Assembly (NCBI GenBank): GCA_001414345.1
Contig: LLCB01000019.1
Span: forward strand, 62,001-126,000
Length of the DNA: 64,000 nucleotides
DNA from: Hymenoscyphus infarciens
Lineage: Eukaryota; Ascomycota; Leotiomycetes; Helotiales; Helotiaceae
Reading direction: 5' to 3'
Below the pieces are notes generated by a model that had not been told where the DNA came from, ran no database searches, and was given only the letters and a program-made list of their open reading frames with translations. A program made the translations under genes and the position numbers. Position 1 is the stretch's first letter. Each line of letters opens with the position of its first letter. Shown here one piece after another: positions 48,506 through 60,314 of this stretch.

Positions 48506-49766
48506 ATATTAAATAAGTAGTATAGTATAATAGTATTATAAGGTTTAAAAATAACTATATACTATTTTAATATTCTAATAATTCATTTATTTAAAATACT
48601 ATAGTATTTTACTATCTCTTTAGTTATTCTTATATCTTATATATAGACGCGTTTAGTAGTCCGGTTTAAAACTACTCTTATTTAGAGTAGTTTTAGACTA
48701 AAATCTAAGTAGCTTTAAACTATAATACTACTAAGCTAATTTAGAAGTACTAAGATATTAAAATCTAAATTAAAGCTATTTATACTTACTCTATATATAG
48801 TAGAGATACGTCTCTTTCTATCTCTTTATTTAATCTCTCTCGCTCTCTTAATAACTTCTAATTTATAGATTTCTTTCTAGTTAAGAAATACGTCTATAAT
48901 AACAAGGCAGGAGTAGAGTAGAGTAGTAGTCTATTCGTGGTTATTAACGCGAAAACTAAAGGTAAAGAGCGAAGACAGCTCTAAACGATGCTAATATATA
49001 AGAGGTACGAAACCGAACAACGATATACGTCGGCTAATATAAAAGCCCGAACTCTACGAAGTACGTCTGAAAGCCCGGACGTACGTAACCTTTCTAAAAC
49101 AGATAATATAAGATAACAACTACTGAAACCTTATATGTAGCAGGTACTCCTAGCTATCTAGAATAATAGTATGCTGTTATAACGTCTACGAGACGTACTT
49201 AAGAGGCCTTCTTTTCAAGAACTTTTTTAGTAGCTTTTAAAACTCTTTTAGTAGACTTTTTCGTACTAGAAGTAGTATTAGTCTTACGCTATTCTAGAGA
49301 AGGTATATTAATTAAAAAGAAGTATAAAAGAGTATAAAAGTAGTAGTAGAAGTAGTAGAAGTAGTAGAAGTGATAAGAGTAGATAGGCTCGTATTATAAG
49401 CTAACTTATACTAAAATAATTCTTTTTTTAGTAGAGCTTTTTAAATATAAGAATATAAGTAAATTATTATTAAATTTCTATATTATTATATACTTATTAG
49501 AGAGTTTAAAGAAGAAGATAATAATTTAAATATTTAGTAGTATTAGAGCTAGAAATATAAGATTAGAACTATGTTCTATTAAATTACGTAGAGTATAAGA
49601 ATAACTGAAGAGATAATACTACTACTAGTAATACTAATTTCAACTCCGACTCTAAATACTCTACTACTATATAATCTATAGTTCTCTCGACTAAAACTTT
49701 ATTAGAAGAATTAGATAAATAATTAATATAAATAAATACTTAGTATCTAGTAAAATAAAAAAAGTA
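48506..49766. repeat. RIPed dispersed repeat with LTR fragment
   Basis: 48615-48830 and 49200-49600 match 15975-16650. Between them, about 49000-49181 is a 5'-truncated fragment of the non-autonomous LTR, from TAAGAGGTACGAAACCG to the terminal TGCTGTTATA. So that LTR fragment interrupts, or was inserted into, the dispersed repeat. No coding frame is present. Confidence 0.65.
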
Positions 49767-50463
49767 GGTCTTTTCTAATAAATAGATAAAAAAAATATTA
49801 ATTATTTATAGAAAATAGTAAATAAATACGTAATATTCGAGCGTTTATTTATATAATAAGAGCTTAAATAAATAAATTATAAATAGTTTCTATTTATATA
49901 GCTTTTTCTCTATCTCTTAGTCTATAGTATATAGAGTTTATATAAGTTAAAATCTACTCTCTATTTATACGTATATATAAAGATAACTATATTATAAATT
50001 TAGTTACTTTTAATTATTCTTAATAGATTACTATAGTTTCTACTTAAATCTCTAAGAATCTCTTATATTATAGAAAATAGAGTATTATCTAATATCTCTT
50101 TATTATAGGAATTAAATAAGATCTTATTTTCTATAGTATTCTAATTTCTAGTTATATATAACCTCTAAACTAAGATTTAGTAATAGCCTTATTTACTAAC
50201 TAATTTATCTACCTTTTTAGCCTATAAACACTCTATTATAGCCTAATTAAGACAACGAAAGCAACTAAAGTAGAGCATTTCAAGAGATGTTTATATATGT
50301 TTTAGATAAGTAGGAAACTATACTAGAAGAGTAGAGAATATAGAATATTCACGAATAAACAACTACTATTTACCCTCTAAATGTTCCTTATTTATGAATT
50401 ATTTAAAGAGTATAATATTCGTAGAAACTCACGAATATTATAAGTATATTCCTTGTACAGACC
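49767..50463. mobile_element. Second copy of the TIR element at 11580
   Basis: It begins GGTCTTTTCTAATAAATAG after TA (49765-49766) and ends TTGTACAGACC before TA (50464-50465). The interior aligns with 11580-12246 over nearly its whole length with RIP-type differences. No transposase frame. Confidence 0.7.
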
Positions 50464-50550
50464 TAGAAATAAGTACTAATTCTAATCCTATTCTCTGCCA
50501 AATCCCTAAGCCGCATCCTCGGCATCACTTCGCTTTCTAAAATCGACCAA

Positions 50551-51726
50551 TCAGCCACAAGTCACAGCCCTGGCACTTCCAAAAGAAAAGAGCACATACC
50601 TTTTTATCCCAACAATCATCTTCCTCTCCTCCAAATATCTCTCCTTCTCCGTCTTCGGGACCTTTGCACACAAACGCTTCGGCGTAATCAATTTCCTAAC
50701 CCTTTTCAAATACTTCGCTTCCATCGCCTTCCTAAAACACATCATATCATCGACATTCTCCTCCAAATCCTCATCGTCTGGTAGAACATGAAAGGTAACC
50801 TCCATCTTCCTAGTAACAACCACCTCCCTCAAACCCTTCAAATTCTCAAAGGGACCCTCAAATCCAGCCAAATCATTCATATCGCATTCCTGAACAGTAA
50901 ATTCCAAATGCAAAATCTCCAATTGTAGATTGTGTCCCAGAAAGGTTGTCAACTGCGGAAGTTTTGCAAGAGGAATCGTAGTGCCATCTTCCTCCTCATA
51001 ATCAAGAAACAATCTCAACTCCTTGATTCCTTTGAGAATAGCAGGCCTCGAAGCCAAAATTGGACCAATCTGACCCATACCAAAATCCTCCGTGTATCCC
51101 GCGGTAGTAATCTCGCTCCGCTCCCAGACCGCATCGCCCAACTCCTTTCGAAATTGTCTAGACACATGACTTGCTTTCCGAAGCCACTCCCTAAACCAAA
51201 CATCCACTTGCATCTCACCATTTGCCATTTTGACCTCCTTGCCATCTTGCTTGAGAATAGGTGCTGCAATGATAGTATATGTCTCCCGAAACGGATGTGG
51301 TGTGTATTGACGGACATATCGTTGTCTTTTTTCTTCATAACGGTGAATCTCATGAGCTCTTTGTGCCTCTGTTAGAGTAGCCCATTGTAAGACCTTACCG
51401 CAGAGATAGAGGTGATCCTTTCTCTCGGTCTTGTAGGCTTCGGGGTCATGTTTTGCACGGTAGGATTTGGCGGAATAGTAAGTGTCGAAGTCTTGTGGAA
51501 AACCGTCAATTCCGTCGGGTGAGAGGTAGAGGGGTCGCTGTTCATCGAGGTGGACCGGGAAATTGCCTTTTGGGGATAGGGCCGGGAGGATTAGGTAGTG
51601 GAATATTTGACGGCGGATCTCGGGGTGGAGGGTGAAGAGTGGAAAGGGGTCAATGCTGGGCTTCGTGTTAGTCACTCTGCTATAAAAAGGGGTTGGTACG
51701 AGTGAGGGGATGAACGTTGAGGCCAT
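50551..51726 (-). CDS. 2EXR/F-box-like protein
   Basis: A single uninterrupted 391-aa frame starts at ATG 51726. Near the N-terminus, residues about 27-49 read PLFTLHPEIRRQIFHYLILP, an F-box/2EXR-type helix with the LPxEIRxxIf pattern. The rest is hydrophilic with leucine-rich stretches (KELRLFLDYEEED, LQLEILHLEF) as in fungal F-box-like proteins of unknown substrate. There is no signal peptide or membrane segment. F-box proteins recruit targets to SCF ubiquitin ligases, but 2EXR-type proteins have no proven role, so function is inferred. It begins just past the RIPed boundary and shows no damage. Confidence 0.75.
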   Translation of the reverse strand: MASTFIPSLVPTPFYSRVTNTKPSIDPFPLFTLHPEIRRQIFHYLILPALSPKGNFPVHLDEQRPLYLSPDGIDGFPQDFDTYYSAKSYRAKHDPEAYKTERKDHLYLCGKVLQWATLTEAQRAHEIHRYEEKRQRYVRQYTPHPFRETYTIIAAPILKQDGKEVKMANGEMQVDVWFREWLRKASHVSRQFRKELGDAVWERSEITTAGYTEDFGMGQIGPILASRPAILKGIKELRLFLDYEEEDGTTIPLAKLPQLTTFLGHNLQLEILHLEFTVQECDMNDLAGFEGPFENLKGLREVVVTRKMEVTFHVLPDDEDLEENVDDMMCFRKAMEAKYLKRVRKLITPKRLCAKVPKTEKERYLEERKMIVGIKRYVLFSFGSARAVTCG

Positions 51727-51768
51727 GAGACAACAAGAGAGAGAACGGTGGACACGTGGAAATTCATT

Positions 51769-52267
51769 TCACAAGTAAGAGGTGGGTATGTGTGAAGTGG
51801 AATAATCAATGGATGATGTCAATGAAAGGCTGCCGGGGACATACTGTTGTGGTGAACAGCCCGCCTTGGGTGCGTATTCTGAGAGGTCCTCGAGGGAAAA
51901 ATTATGCTCGGGTTGTCGATCTATGATTCTTGAACCGAAACAAAAGTCTCCGTATCCCATCTCATATTGAAGTTCTTGGTTGATTGTATGTACCGCGGCA
52001 AGTGTAGTGGCATCATGAGAGTTAGTTGCGACATCGGCCTTGCTGTGTGGCTTGGAATTTGGATGATTGGTTTGGAGAAAGTTTCTTTTATGACTTTCGG
52101 GATAATCGGGGTACTCGGAATCATCCCAAATAAGGGAGTATGATGTTGATGCTATAGATCTTTAGCCTAGATACCTAGAAACGTGATTATAATAAAGAAA
52201 AACTTGAACGGAAAGTGTTGAGATTGAGAGCAAGAGACATACATTCAACAACGTCCGAACACTCCAT
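51769..52267 (-). CDS. 135-aa hypothetical protein with a 25-nt first exon
   Basis: Exon 1, 52267-52243, encodes MECSDVVE plus one base. A 91-nt intron (donor gtatgt, acceptor ctatag) follows, then exon 2, 52151-51769, entirely open; the total is 408 nt in frame. The protein is hydrophilic and rich in Ser, Pro and His, with DSEYPDYPES and DLSEYAPKAGCSPQQYVPG. There is no signal peptide, membrane helix or known domain. The long open exon 2, good splice sites and correct phase support it, but I know no relative. It ends only 42 bp from the start of the neighbouring same-strand gene, which leaves little room for that gene's promoter. Confidence 0.5.
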
Positions 52268-52553
52268 GATCAAACCCCTGCTGTTTCAAGAATAGAATCG
52301 GAGTTTATGTCAAAGAGGAAAACAAATTGGGAAAGTATCAGGCGGACGTAGTCAAAGTTCGTGGAGTTGCGAAAGCGGAAAGTTGCAATTTTTTGTAGTT
52401 GCTAGGAACATGGAGAAAGCACAAAAGGAAAGAGGGGAAAGGGGAGATTCGATCTATCTATTAACATATACATCGCTTAAAAAGCGAATACAATAGCCTC
52501 GTTTGCTAGCTTCATAGGCAGATGGCGTAGGTAAGTAAATAAGCGAGATGGAA

Positions 52554-53731
52554 TCAGACAACTAGTAGCGAATTCAACCCCATTTCGGGCGAAATTGCCC
52601 AGAATTGAAGAGTGAATGACACCTTGTTGGTATTGAACCACTTTTGGCCAATCACAGGCCACCGAAGACCCATGGCCTCAAGTTGTGAATGGACCAAGAT
52701 TGTTGGATTTGACAGTAGACTACCACCAGGTAAAGTGATACATGCTAAGCCAGTGACGCAGTGTTGTTCCGTAAAAGTTTCAACTGTGAGCCCTACAGAA
52801 TATATCCAAGAGGAAGTATGCGATTCAACCCTCATGGTTACTTTGAGTGAGCTTTTGGCTTCGATTCTTCCTGCTTTTTGTGGTTGGTTCATGGCAAAAA
52901 CTCCAGTACTACTTGCAATCTCCTTGCCAATTTGATTACTGTCTTCGTTTTAGACAAACTTTGGTACAAAAAAAAGGAGGACCAAGTAAGAGATTGATTG
53001 CGTAATCGGAATTGCAAGTGTCGGACTATGATTGGCTACTCAATTTGAAGATCGAGAAGTGACAATAGCGAGTTCAAGTGGAAGCGAGAGATCGATTTTC
53101 AGAAGTAGACAAAGAAATTTTAACAAAACGCAAACCAGACCAAACCAACCTACAAAATGACATCAAACTCGCACAGCGTGATCGGCTATCGAATGGGTTA
53201 CGAGAGGGGCCATTGGAGGAAAGATTTTGAAGGTGATGATAAAAGTCAACTTACACGGATCCCTGCTCTGCACCTGGAATGGAAGGCCTTAGAAACGCCA
53301 CATCATGTGACATCTCCCTATTAACCTCTGGAATTCTCCTAACATTACTCCCCGTAGTACTTCTAACCTCTTTTCCGCCCATAAGGTATATTGACCTCCG
53401 GCTTCTCATATCCGTCTTCGGTATCGACAACCTCATTAATCAAAAGATGCTACTGTTTTTCTTCAACATTTGGTTTTTGGTTCTTAAAGACCCTAATTCT
53501 CGCCTTCTTACTCCACGTACCAGGCGCCTCAACGCTAGCACATGTGTTTGCTTGACTTCCCTTTGAAGGCGAAGAGTTCTTCGCTAAGAGTACCAACTCT
53601 GGTGGGGTCTTCCGAGCCTCAAAGGAATATCCAGCACCATTGCGGTATACAAAAATAAAAGGGAGAGGGAAAGTAGTCTCGCTGTGCTGTCGGATTTGTA
53701 CGAGAGCCCGGGTGTAGTGAGGTACCATCAT
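52554..53731 (-). CDS. Multi-exon hypothetical gene, internal junctions unresolved
   Basis: The last exon, 52938-52554, contains PGGSLLSNPTILVHSQLEAM and FTLQFWAISPEMGLN. It joins in phase through a 316-nt intron (donor gtaagt at 53254, acceptor gacag) to an exon ending PSIPGAEQGSV. Farther upstream a frame from ATG 53731 reads MMVPHYTRALVQIRQHSE and FVYRNGAGYSFEARKTPPEL. Between them an in-frame TAG (53450-53452) must be removed by an intron, for example from a gtacgt or gtaaga donor near 53500-53510, or the gene is broken. A short 41-nt intron near 53355 is also likely. No domain is recognised; there is no signal peptide. Confidence 0.45.
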
Positions 53732-54827
53732 CTGTGTCTGATTTTCGGCGCTCACTCTCCAACGGGTCGTGGATATGTGTATGAAGGATTTTGTTGATCT
53801 CCAGAAAAGAATGAGGAGAACGCTAGGATCAATCTAACATGCGCCACTCGTTGGGCTGCCAGCTTGATAGTGAATACCGATGCGAGATACTCCATCAGTG
53901 ACTAGAGTTGCGATGGCGTTAGCTGCGACATTTTAGACTGTTCGAGATTAGGAAAGCCGAATTTCCTATGGATGAGACCTATGACTTAGAAGAGAGTGCT
54001 CAAAGCTGTTTTGTTCCCTTCTAACTAGAACTAAAATTAGCCTCTAACACTTCGGGTGGCTAACTAAGCACTGAGCTATATATCTGCGTATGGCGAGCTA
54101 GCACTCGAAAAGAGTAATGATCCCACAAGAAAAGCCCCAAAAGACAAAGGAAGAGAAAAACAAAGCTCAACTTTCCCTAGGCATTGCCGACAGACGCTCG
54201 GAATGTACGCCTTAATTAATTCAAACCTCTACCAGTCTCTGGTAGCTACCGATTTTGGGATGGACAACATCTAGATCCTGGCCATTCAAACCATAGCTGT
54301 GGCAGGTATTCCTGAATAAGGAGGTATAAAAGCTGACCGCGATTTTTCCTGGGTTCGAGGCTGGCGGTAATTCCCGATGTATGTGCAGTCTCAAGACACC
54401 ACAAGAACCTTTGCCACCTTCAGCAGGGAGAAAGTATTTCAGAATTTCCGAGGAAAAAATAGAAAGAAATCGGAAAGAAGATGTGAAAATGGTGGTTTAA
54501 TGCTGCTCTGCTGGCCCGCGAGTTTTGTTTGTTTGTTTTTTTTTTAGCGATCATGTGATCAACCTCCCAACCTCTCTATTTTCGCTTTCCTTAGCACAAT
54601 TCCGCCTACCCCATAAAGTTTTAGACCCATACTCTAATCTTTATGCCAACTTGATAATGCTTAAATAACCGCTTGTTCCAGCGTATTCCTTCATGTGGTT
54701 TGTTCTTCGGTGTTGTAATGCTGCCCACCTGCATACGCACCACCTACGCCACACCTAAAATAGATCAAAATAAGATAATTCGAGCAATCCCCCACATTAA
54801 AGAACGCATTAATTCTTATATATCACA
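53732..54827. other. Intergenic region, no gene seen
   Basis: Normal composition. It contains a run of 12 T's (54536-54547) followed by the palindrome GATCATGTGATC (54549-54560). It likely holds the promoters of the divergent flanking genes. No coding region is supported. Confidence 0.45.
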
Positions 54828-55388
54828 ATGGAAGTTCTGAATCCTTTCCAATACAGGCCATTGGCAACAGTCGATGCCTTTCGTTTGGTCGTGGTAGCCC
54901 GTGGCTCTCCAGAGACCCCACTATCTCTCCGCCTCCTTCAAGCTCGGAAAGTCATCATACGAAGCCCTTTACTACACTCGGGGAGACGTGTGAAACCGAA
55001 CCCTAGCGTACCACGACAACCAGCCTTTTCCCATCCGAAAACCCCTCTCCGAGCCACTGCAACAACTCCGCTCACATACTGAGGACCTTGTCCGCTGGAT
55101 TGACGCAATATGTATCTTTCAAAGAAATCTGACAGCACGATCCTATCAAGTGGGACGGATGAGAGCGATATACAGTCATGCGGAACGGGTCCGGGTATGG
55201 CTTGGTGCGGCGACGACAACAAGTGATGTAGCGATGGATTGGTTGGAAGGTATGAGTATGCCCACATCCAATTCGTTGGATCTTCGATGGAGACCAGGAG
55301 AATTTACACCGGGCCAGACACATTTGTTGCAAACAGCCAACGCTTCCACCAACTTTTGAGAGACGCTGCAAATTTTGCTTAGGATACA
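54828..55388 (+). pseudogene. HET (heterokaryon incompatibility) domain gene, 5' part
   Basis: The start ATG 54828 opens MEVLNPFQYRPLATVDAFRL. After a frameshift near 54930 the HET domain core is plain: SSYEALYYTRGDV (family: SYEALSYxWGD), then TEDLVRWIDAICI (LWIDAICINQ), RSYQVGRMRAIYSHAERVRVWLG (QVxxMxxIYxxAxxVxxWLG). A TGA follows RGDV (about 54984). So there is at least one frameshift and one stop. HET proteins trigger cell death when incompatible hyphae fuse. The gene is interrupted at 55391 by a TIR element, and further HET-like sequence lies beyond it. Confidence 0.8.
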
Positions 55389-55390
55389 TA

Positions 55391-56356
55391 GTATAGTCGA
55401 TAGTATTATTATGATAAAATACTATAGTATTTTAGATTAATATATTATTATAATATCCTAGTAGTACGTATCCAAATACGCTATAATACTATCGTAATAT
55501 CGTGATATTATATAGTATATCTTTTAATAACTTATAAGCGCTAAAACCTACTTTTTCTTAAAATAAGGCTATTTATACTTTTTTATATACTCTTCTATTA
55601 CTTTAAAACTATATAATAATAATAATAGATATTAATAAAATAATTAGTAGAAGTTATTTACTATATACTAAATAGCCTAAACTAAGCGTATTAGACGATC
55701 TTTTAAGCTTATATACGTATTAATTAAATAAAATTTAAGTATATAAGACCTTATTTAAATAAATAAAATCGTTTTATAGAAATATATATAAATTTTAGCT
55801 AGAGTAGTATAAAATCTAAATTTTTTAAACATTGATTTAGTTAATCTTTATATATAATTAAAAGGTAAAATTTAATAAATTTAATATACTAATCTATTAT
55901 ATTATAGCTTTTAATCTAATATTATTATTATTAAATTAGTACTTAGTATTAATAGAAACATATCTAGAAATCTATCTCAAATAGGTTATATTTATTACTT
56001 TATATTACTTAGATTAGTTTAAGAGCTATTTATATAATTCTTTTTTTAAAATACTCTATTTAAAAAGGTCTATAATTCTAGCTATTTAGTAATATATTTT
56101 CTATACTTTACGTTATACTATATAGTTTTAAAAGATAAGGCTAAAAAGAAGTAGAGTTAAAATCTAGAGTAAAAAGCTTAAATAATTAGGCTTAGTAATA
56201 CTATAATATTATTATAATATTAATTAAAATACTAATAATATAAAGGATAATATTATTAGATATCGTAGCATTTAAATAGTATAAATAGTATATATTAAAG
56301 TGGGTTTCTAATAATATATCGTAGTAGTACAATATTGTAAATACTATCGACCACAC
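55391..56356. mobile_element. 966-bp TIR element inserted in the HET pseudogene
   Basis: The ends are inverted: GTATAGTCGATAGTATT at the left and the reverse complement of GTGTGGTCGATAGTATT at the right, both flanked by TA (55389-55390, 56357-56358). The interior is AT-rich and RIPed, in sharp contrast to the flanks, and has no transposase frame. It is related to 995-1656. TA duplication and size suggest a non-autonomous Tc1/mariner-type (Fot/pogo) element. Confidence 0.78.
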
Positions 56357-56977
56357 TAGGGACACATTTTTACTACCAGCCGACGAAATATCAATTATGG
56401 GGCGTTCAACGGGAAGGGTTATCTATGTCGGATAGCCTTGGAAAAATGACCAAGCAGCGGGAGAATGTACCGCGTGTCTAGAGGATCTTTCAAGCCGTGG
56501 ATTCAAGGTTTCGAGGCAGTACCAACAGTTCTGCAGCATGTTTAGCGAGCTCTATAGATCAGACATTCAAGATCGAGTTGGTGTGTTGCAAGAATTTTCG
56601 CCCAATCAGCTGGACAGCAGAAGAGCAAAACCCTCCACTGTTTCGCAAACGTCAAAGAAAACGAACTCGATAGTTTGGCAATAGAGAAACGGAGGAGCGA
56701 GTTCAACTCCTGGTCCCCTAGAATTTCGAGAGAGGACCACCTTGTTCTCGTTGGCAGTGAAGGCAAAATCGGAATTGTGGCAAATAAGGTGATGCTTGAC
56801 GACAAAATCTGTCAATTCCGAGACAGTGATATTATGGCAATCACGTCTCCTTCGGGAGAGCTTATCGGTAAGCGGATACTATCACGAAGGTGGAGTTCTA
56901 TCCAGAGTATTTCTTTCAAATATAACGTGCTTGATGGAAATCTAGCAAAGCTGTTAGAACCGAGGAAGAAAGGGTAG
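56357..56977 (+). pseudogene. HET-type gene, probable 3' part
   Basis: After the element the reading frame changes several times. The last part, to TAG 56975-56977, reads HLVLVGSEGKIGIVANKV, DDKICQFRDSDIMAI and GELIGKRI, which resembles the C-terminal region of HET proteins (a G-x-x-G segment, D-x-x-CQF-x-x-SD, then a re-use of IG). The middle part has no continuous frame. I infer it belongs to the same broken gene as 54828-55388; position and strand fit, but the alignment was done by eye. Confidence 0.5.
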
Positions 56978-57216
56978 GAGGTTTATGAAGATGTAGGGGA
57001 TCGGGGCGCTATGTGTCCTACCCATTCTAAAGCCAATATACGAATCAAGGTATACAGTAAAACTCTGAAATAGTTGACTATGAAAAGTAGTCGTTCCTTC
57101 ACTTTATAAAGCTAGTTTGAATACACTTCAAGAGACTCCAATCCCTGTTTCCCTTATACCACACCTCCTCTCCAAACATCATTCACAGCTACCATTCTCA
57201 AGTTCATTCATCTGTC
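56978..57216. other. Spacer between two pseudogenes
   Basis: Short normal-composition spacer with no gene or motif that I can support. Confidence 0.4.
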
Positions 57217-57965
57217 TAAATCCCACATGACCACACTTCTAGGTCTACCGACTCATGTTGTGGATAAGATTCTAGGATTCTGGGACGGGCTTCTAGAGCT
57301 CTAAGATGCAGTGTTCGGTCATCGAGAATTCTGACTCGCATTGTAAGAGCACTTAAATTTTATTAACAAATCCTAGATACCCTTAAGTCTTATCCCATAT
57401 GTTCTCGCGCATCTGGAAACAACTAAATTCAATTCCCTAAACAACGCTGCGGTCCACTAGGTTCTGGATAAGCTGAATCACGACGTCGCTTGCACTAACC
57501 AAAGCTACTACCCCTGTGCTGGATATTGCCGACTTCAACATTATATTCGAGGCCTGGATGTTAGCACTTTGCCTGACTGAATGCTTTGCGCGGAACGTTC
57601 TTCCTCTTTTTAACCGAAAGGTTGGTCTCTCTCATCCTACCTAAATCTCTTCGCATGAAGAACATCAGCTTGTGCGTGCTTTCTACCGCTTCCAAGTTAT
57701 GAACAATTATTCTCGCTTCAAGTTACCATGAGATCTCTTACCCCTAGAGGAGGAGGCCTCAATTGATGAAGACACCAAAAAGAGTATTCGGCGTGTACTC
57801 CCCATGGGCCAACTAACATCTATCTACCGTCTACAAATATCTGAAGCACAAGGTTCGCGAAGGTAAGGTTGCTACGTAGCTTCACAGCTTTTGGCTTTCA
57901 ATACATTTGATAATTATTAGACTGATAGCCTTCGTGTAGCAGTTCAAGAGGTCGCGTGGCATAGC
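57217..57965 (+). pseudogene. F-box-like protein, decayed
   Basis: Fragments in the forward frames read as one protein: MTTLLGLPTHVVDKIL (57227 on, the F-box helix start), then LIPYVLAHLETTKFNSLN, ACTNQSYYPCAGYC, and near 57660-57850 EEHQLVRAFYRFQVMNNYSRF and DLLPLEEEASIDEDTKKSIRR. The phrase xRAFYRFxxxxxLF recurs in fungal F-box-like proteins of about 400 aa. Several stops and frameshifts separate the pieces, so it cannot be translated. No splice model removes them all. Confidence 0.6.
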
Positions 57966-59379
57966 CCACGTTGTGGACAAATGGCACGTAAGAAATAAGT
58001 AAAACTCTATGTAAGCCTAAAGTATCCTGTTCTGCTGGAAACGTTCAAACCAGTCTATGCAGCTACAATTGGATTTGCCCTTCTTCACCCCTGTAGCCTC
58101 CACCAATAGCTACGATACGTGGGAAACGCTATTCGTCCCCCTGCGAACACTGAAAAGTCGATATTAAAAAGATATTGGGAAAAGTTGGCTCTTGGTACTC
58201 TAGGATGATGGTACTAACTCAAGTCTGTTTAAAATATGGCTTTTTGTACTTAAATAAAAACAGCCTAAGCTTAACATTGTCGTTGTATCGAGTTGGACAT
58301 GTCGTCTTTAACTACAGTGGGTTCCCAGAGGAAAGAATTAATGAGAATGTTCTAGAAGATGATGTTTTCATGGCTGAAGAAACATATGGAATAGACTGGA
58401 TAAATGGACTTAGAAAAAGAAAAGAAATTTGGTTAGCTGGAGGTAGGAGGCAGGGGACACTGCTCACCAGGTGACCTGACCAAGGTACTCGTACTAGTGT
58501 GTATGAAGACACAATTTCCTTACCAAGTGGGAAAATTTGACAGCATTTCAGGATACTCTAACAGAGGAAGGGGAATCACATAATCATGGATATCGTAACT
58601 TTTTGGATGTGGCTGGATTTGTGGGTTGAGTGGGGTTGGATTCGTCACAAAATATATAAATGTGTTTTGTTTCAATGGTATAGAAAACTCAGACAACTAT
58701 GTCCTACAAGCTCATGTAGTTTCTTACTACTGTCTTTGGCTGTGTATGAGACTTGAAGCTATATTGTAGCCACACTATTCTAAGTTTACTACATATCTCC
58801 AAACTATCTTTGGCTTGCGATAGACATTAAACGTGGCAGTTTTTGAAAAGTTCATGTTTATACCTCCCTACTTGGCACTCGTTGTTCTAACTTTCCATAG
58901 TAATAGAAAGAAATTATTCTAAATAGTTAGAGCAACTTTTAAACAAGACATTTAGGAAGATCAATTCAAAGTTTGTTCTAGATAGTTAGAATGTGGGGGT
59001 TTTTTGGCTAGCGCTTTTAATGAACAGTGCAAGCTCTAGGCAGGAATAGACAAGCTTTCAATGTTGACCATCTTAATCCCTCTTGACAGTGAATGTCACA
59101 GGATGAAACAACATGAATACAATTATTCCTTCACCAAACAAAGGTGTATGGTCTGGCGGTATGACTCAAAACAAACTTCATTACTAAAAGCTTGTTGTAG
59201 GTTCCTAGCTTTTAAATGTACTCTTCCCCTTGGTCTTCCAAAACTAAAAAAAGCTCACCATAACATCCTGCTGCCATAAGTCTACAAATAAAGCAGCCCT
59301 TTACACTCGTTTACTCCCACACTCTGTGACCACCAATACTCGTCGAGGACACTGGAAACACCAACATACACAAAGCACC
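57966..59379. other. Intergenic, possible tail of the F-box pseudogene
   Basis: A 99-codon frame at 58175-58474 contains NYSGFPEERINENVLEDDVF and ETYGIDWINGLRKRKEIWLA. It could be the end of the preceding pseudogene but has no clear relatives. From 58475 to 59379 I see no gene. A 16-bp element (TCTARATAGTTAGARY) occurs twice near 58920-58990. The promoter of the gene at 59380 should be at the right end. Confidence 0.35.
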
Positions 59380-59909
59380 ATGTTTGCAGGCAGATTTCTT
59401 CGTGGCGGTGCTAGCTCAATCAGCACAACAGCAAAACGAACCATCATGGGCGAAAAGTTGATCCCTCTCTGCAACCCTTTCGGCAAGACTCCATACCTCG
59501 AACTTCCACCCCGTGACGGTACAACAAAACAGCCCGGCGGAGAGGTCAATCTGTGCCCCTTACATAAACATATGGCCGAACAATCCGAGAGCGAACTCCC
59601 TCGTAAGATGCCAAGTGCGGAGCCGAATCCTTTGGGAAAGAATCGAGAGACGCTGGTAACCGAGAAAATCCAGGTTCTGGGTATGAAGATGGGGAAGAGG
59701 GAGTTTGACGGTACGTTTCTTTCCTAGTGGGTGGTCGTTTGAAGTGCCTGGGATGGATACTGATGGTTTTGGTAGACATGACTAAAGAATTTGCTCTTAC
59801 GGAGGAAGCTTGGAACCCTTTGGTTGAAGCCATGGGTGATGTGAGACCAGAGAGAAATGATGAGGGGGAGACAGTCACCAATCGTAGTTATTCTTGTTCT
59901 CGGGATTGA
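59380..59909 (+). CDS. 154-aa hypothetical protein with a possible mitochondrial presequence
   Basis: Exons 59380-59710 and 59776-59909 join across a 65-nt intron (donor gtacgt, acceptor ggtag) to 465 nt, in frame. The N-terminus MFAGRFLRGGASSIS and following STTAKRTIMG is Arg/Ser-rich without acids, like a mitochondrial targeting peptide. The body is polar, with NPFGKTPYLELPPRD, LCPLHKHMAEQ and EEAWNPLVEAMGDVRPER. There is no membrane segment or known domain. I chose ATG 59380 because the frame upstream has no Met. Without the intron the protein would end at 59727; the spliced form keeps a coding-like 45-aa tail. Confidence 0.6.
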
Positions 59910-60314
59910 GACATGGTGGATTATGAGACGGGAGAGTCAAGATGGTAGATTCTAAATCATCAGACATATATGAATACCAAGTATGTTAACCTACATCTCA
60001 AAACATTCTTTTGGTTATTTTTTAAATTCACAGCTATCGGTCAGGGAAGTGTTTTCTAGTAAATGCCGACCAATAACGGAAATTTTCCGAGGGGTTTTAG
60101 GAGAATCAAGGAGCTGTACTTTTAAGCCTTCCAAAGCGTCACTTCTAGAAGAAATCCATTTAATCATATTTCGCACCATAGATGTGAAAGCAGGTGTTCA
60201 GTACTACCCATTTCTGTCGCTATCTGGTTTCTTGGAAACAACAATATCTGCTATTGAGGAAAGTATTCGAGCGTCTCACCAAGCCCTTCCTACTGGTCTT
60301 GCAAAAAGAAAACA
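59910..60314. other. Spacer between convergent genes
   Basis: A 111-codon forward frame (59983-60318) overlaps the end of the oxidoreductase gene and lacks coding character. I see no gene; this should hold the two 3' untranslated regions. Confidence 0.4.

Noticed and set aside
52612..52935. 107-codon forward frame
   Set aside because: The minus strand here continues in phase across a canonical intron with the upstream exon, and reads as more protein-like.
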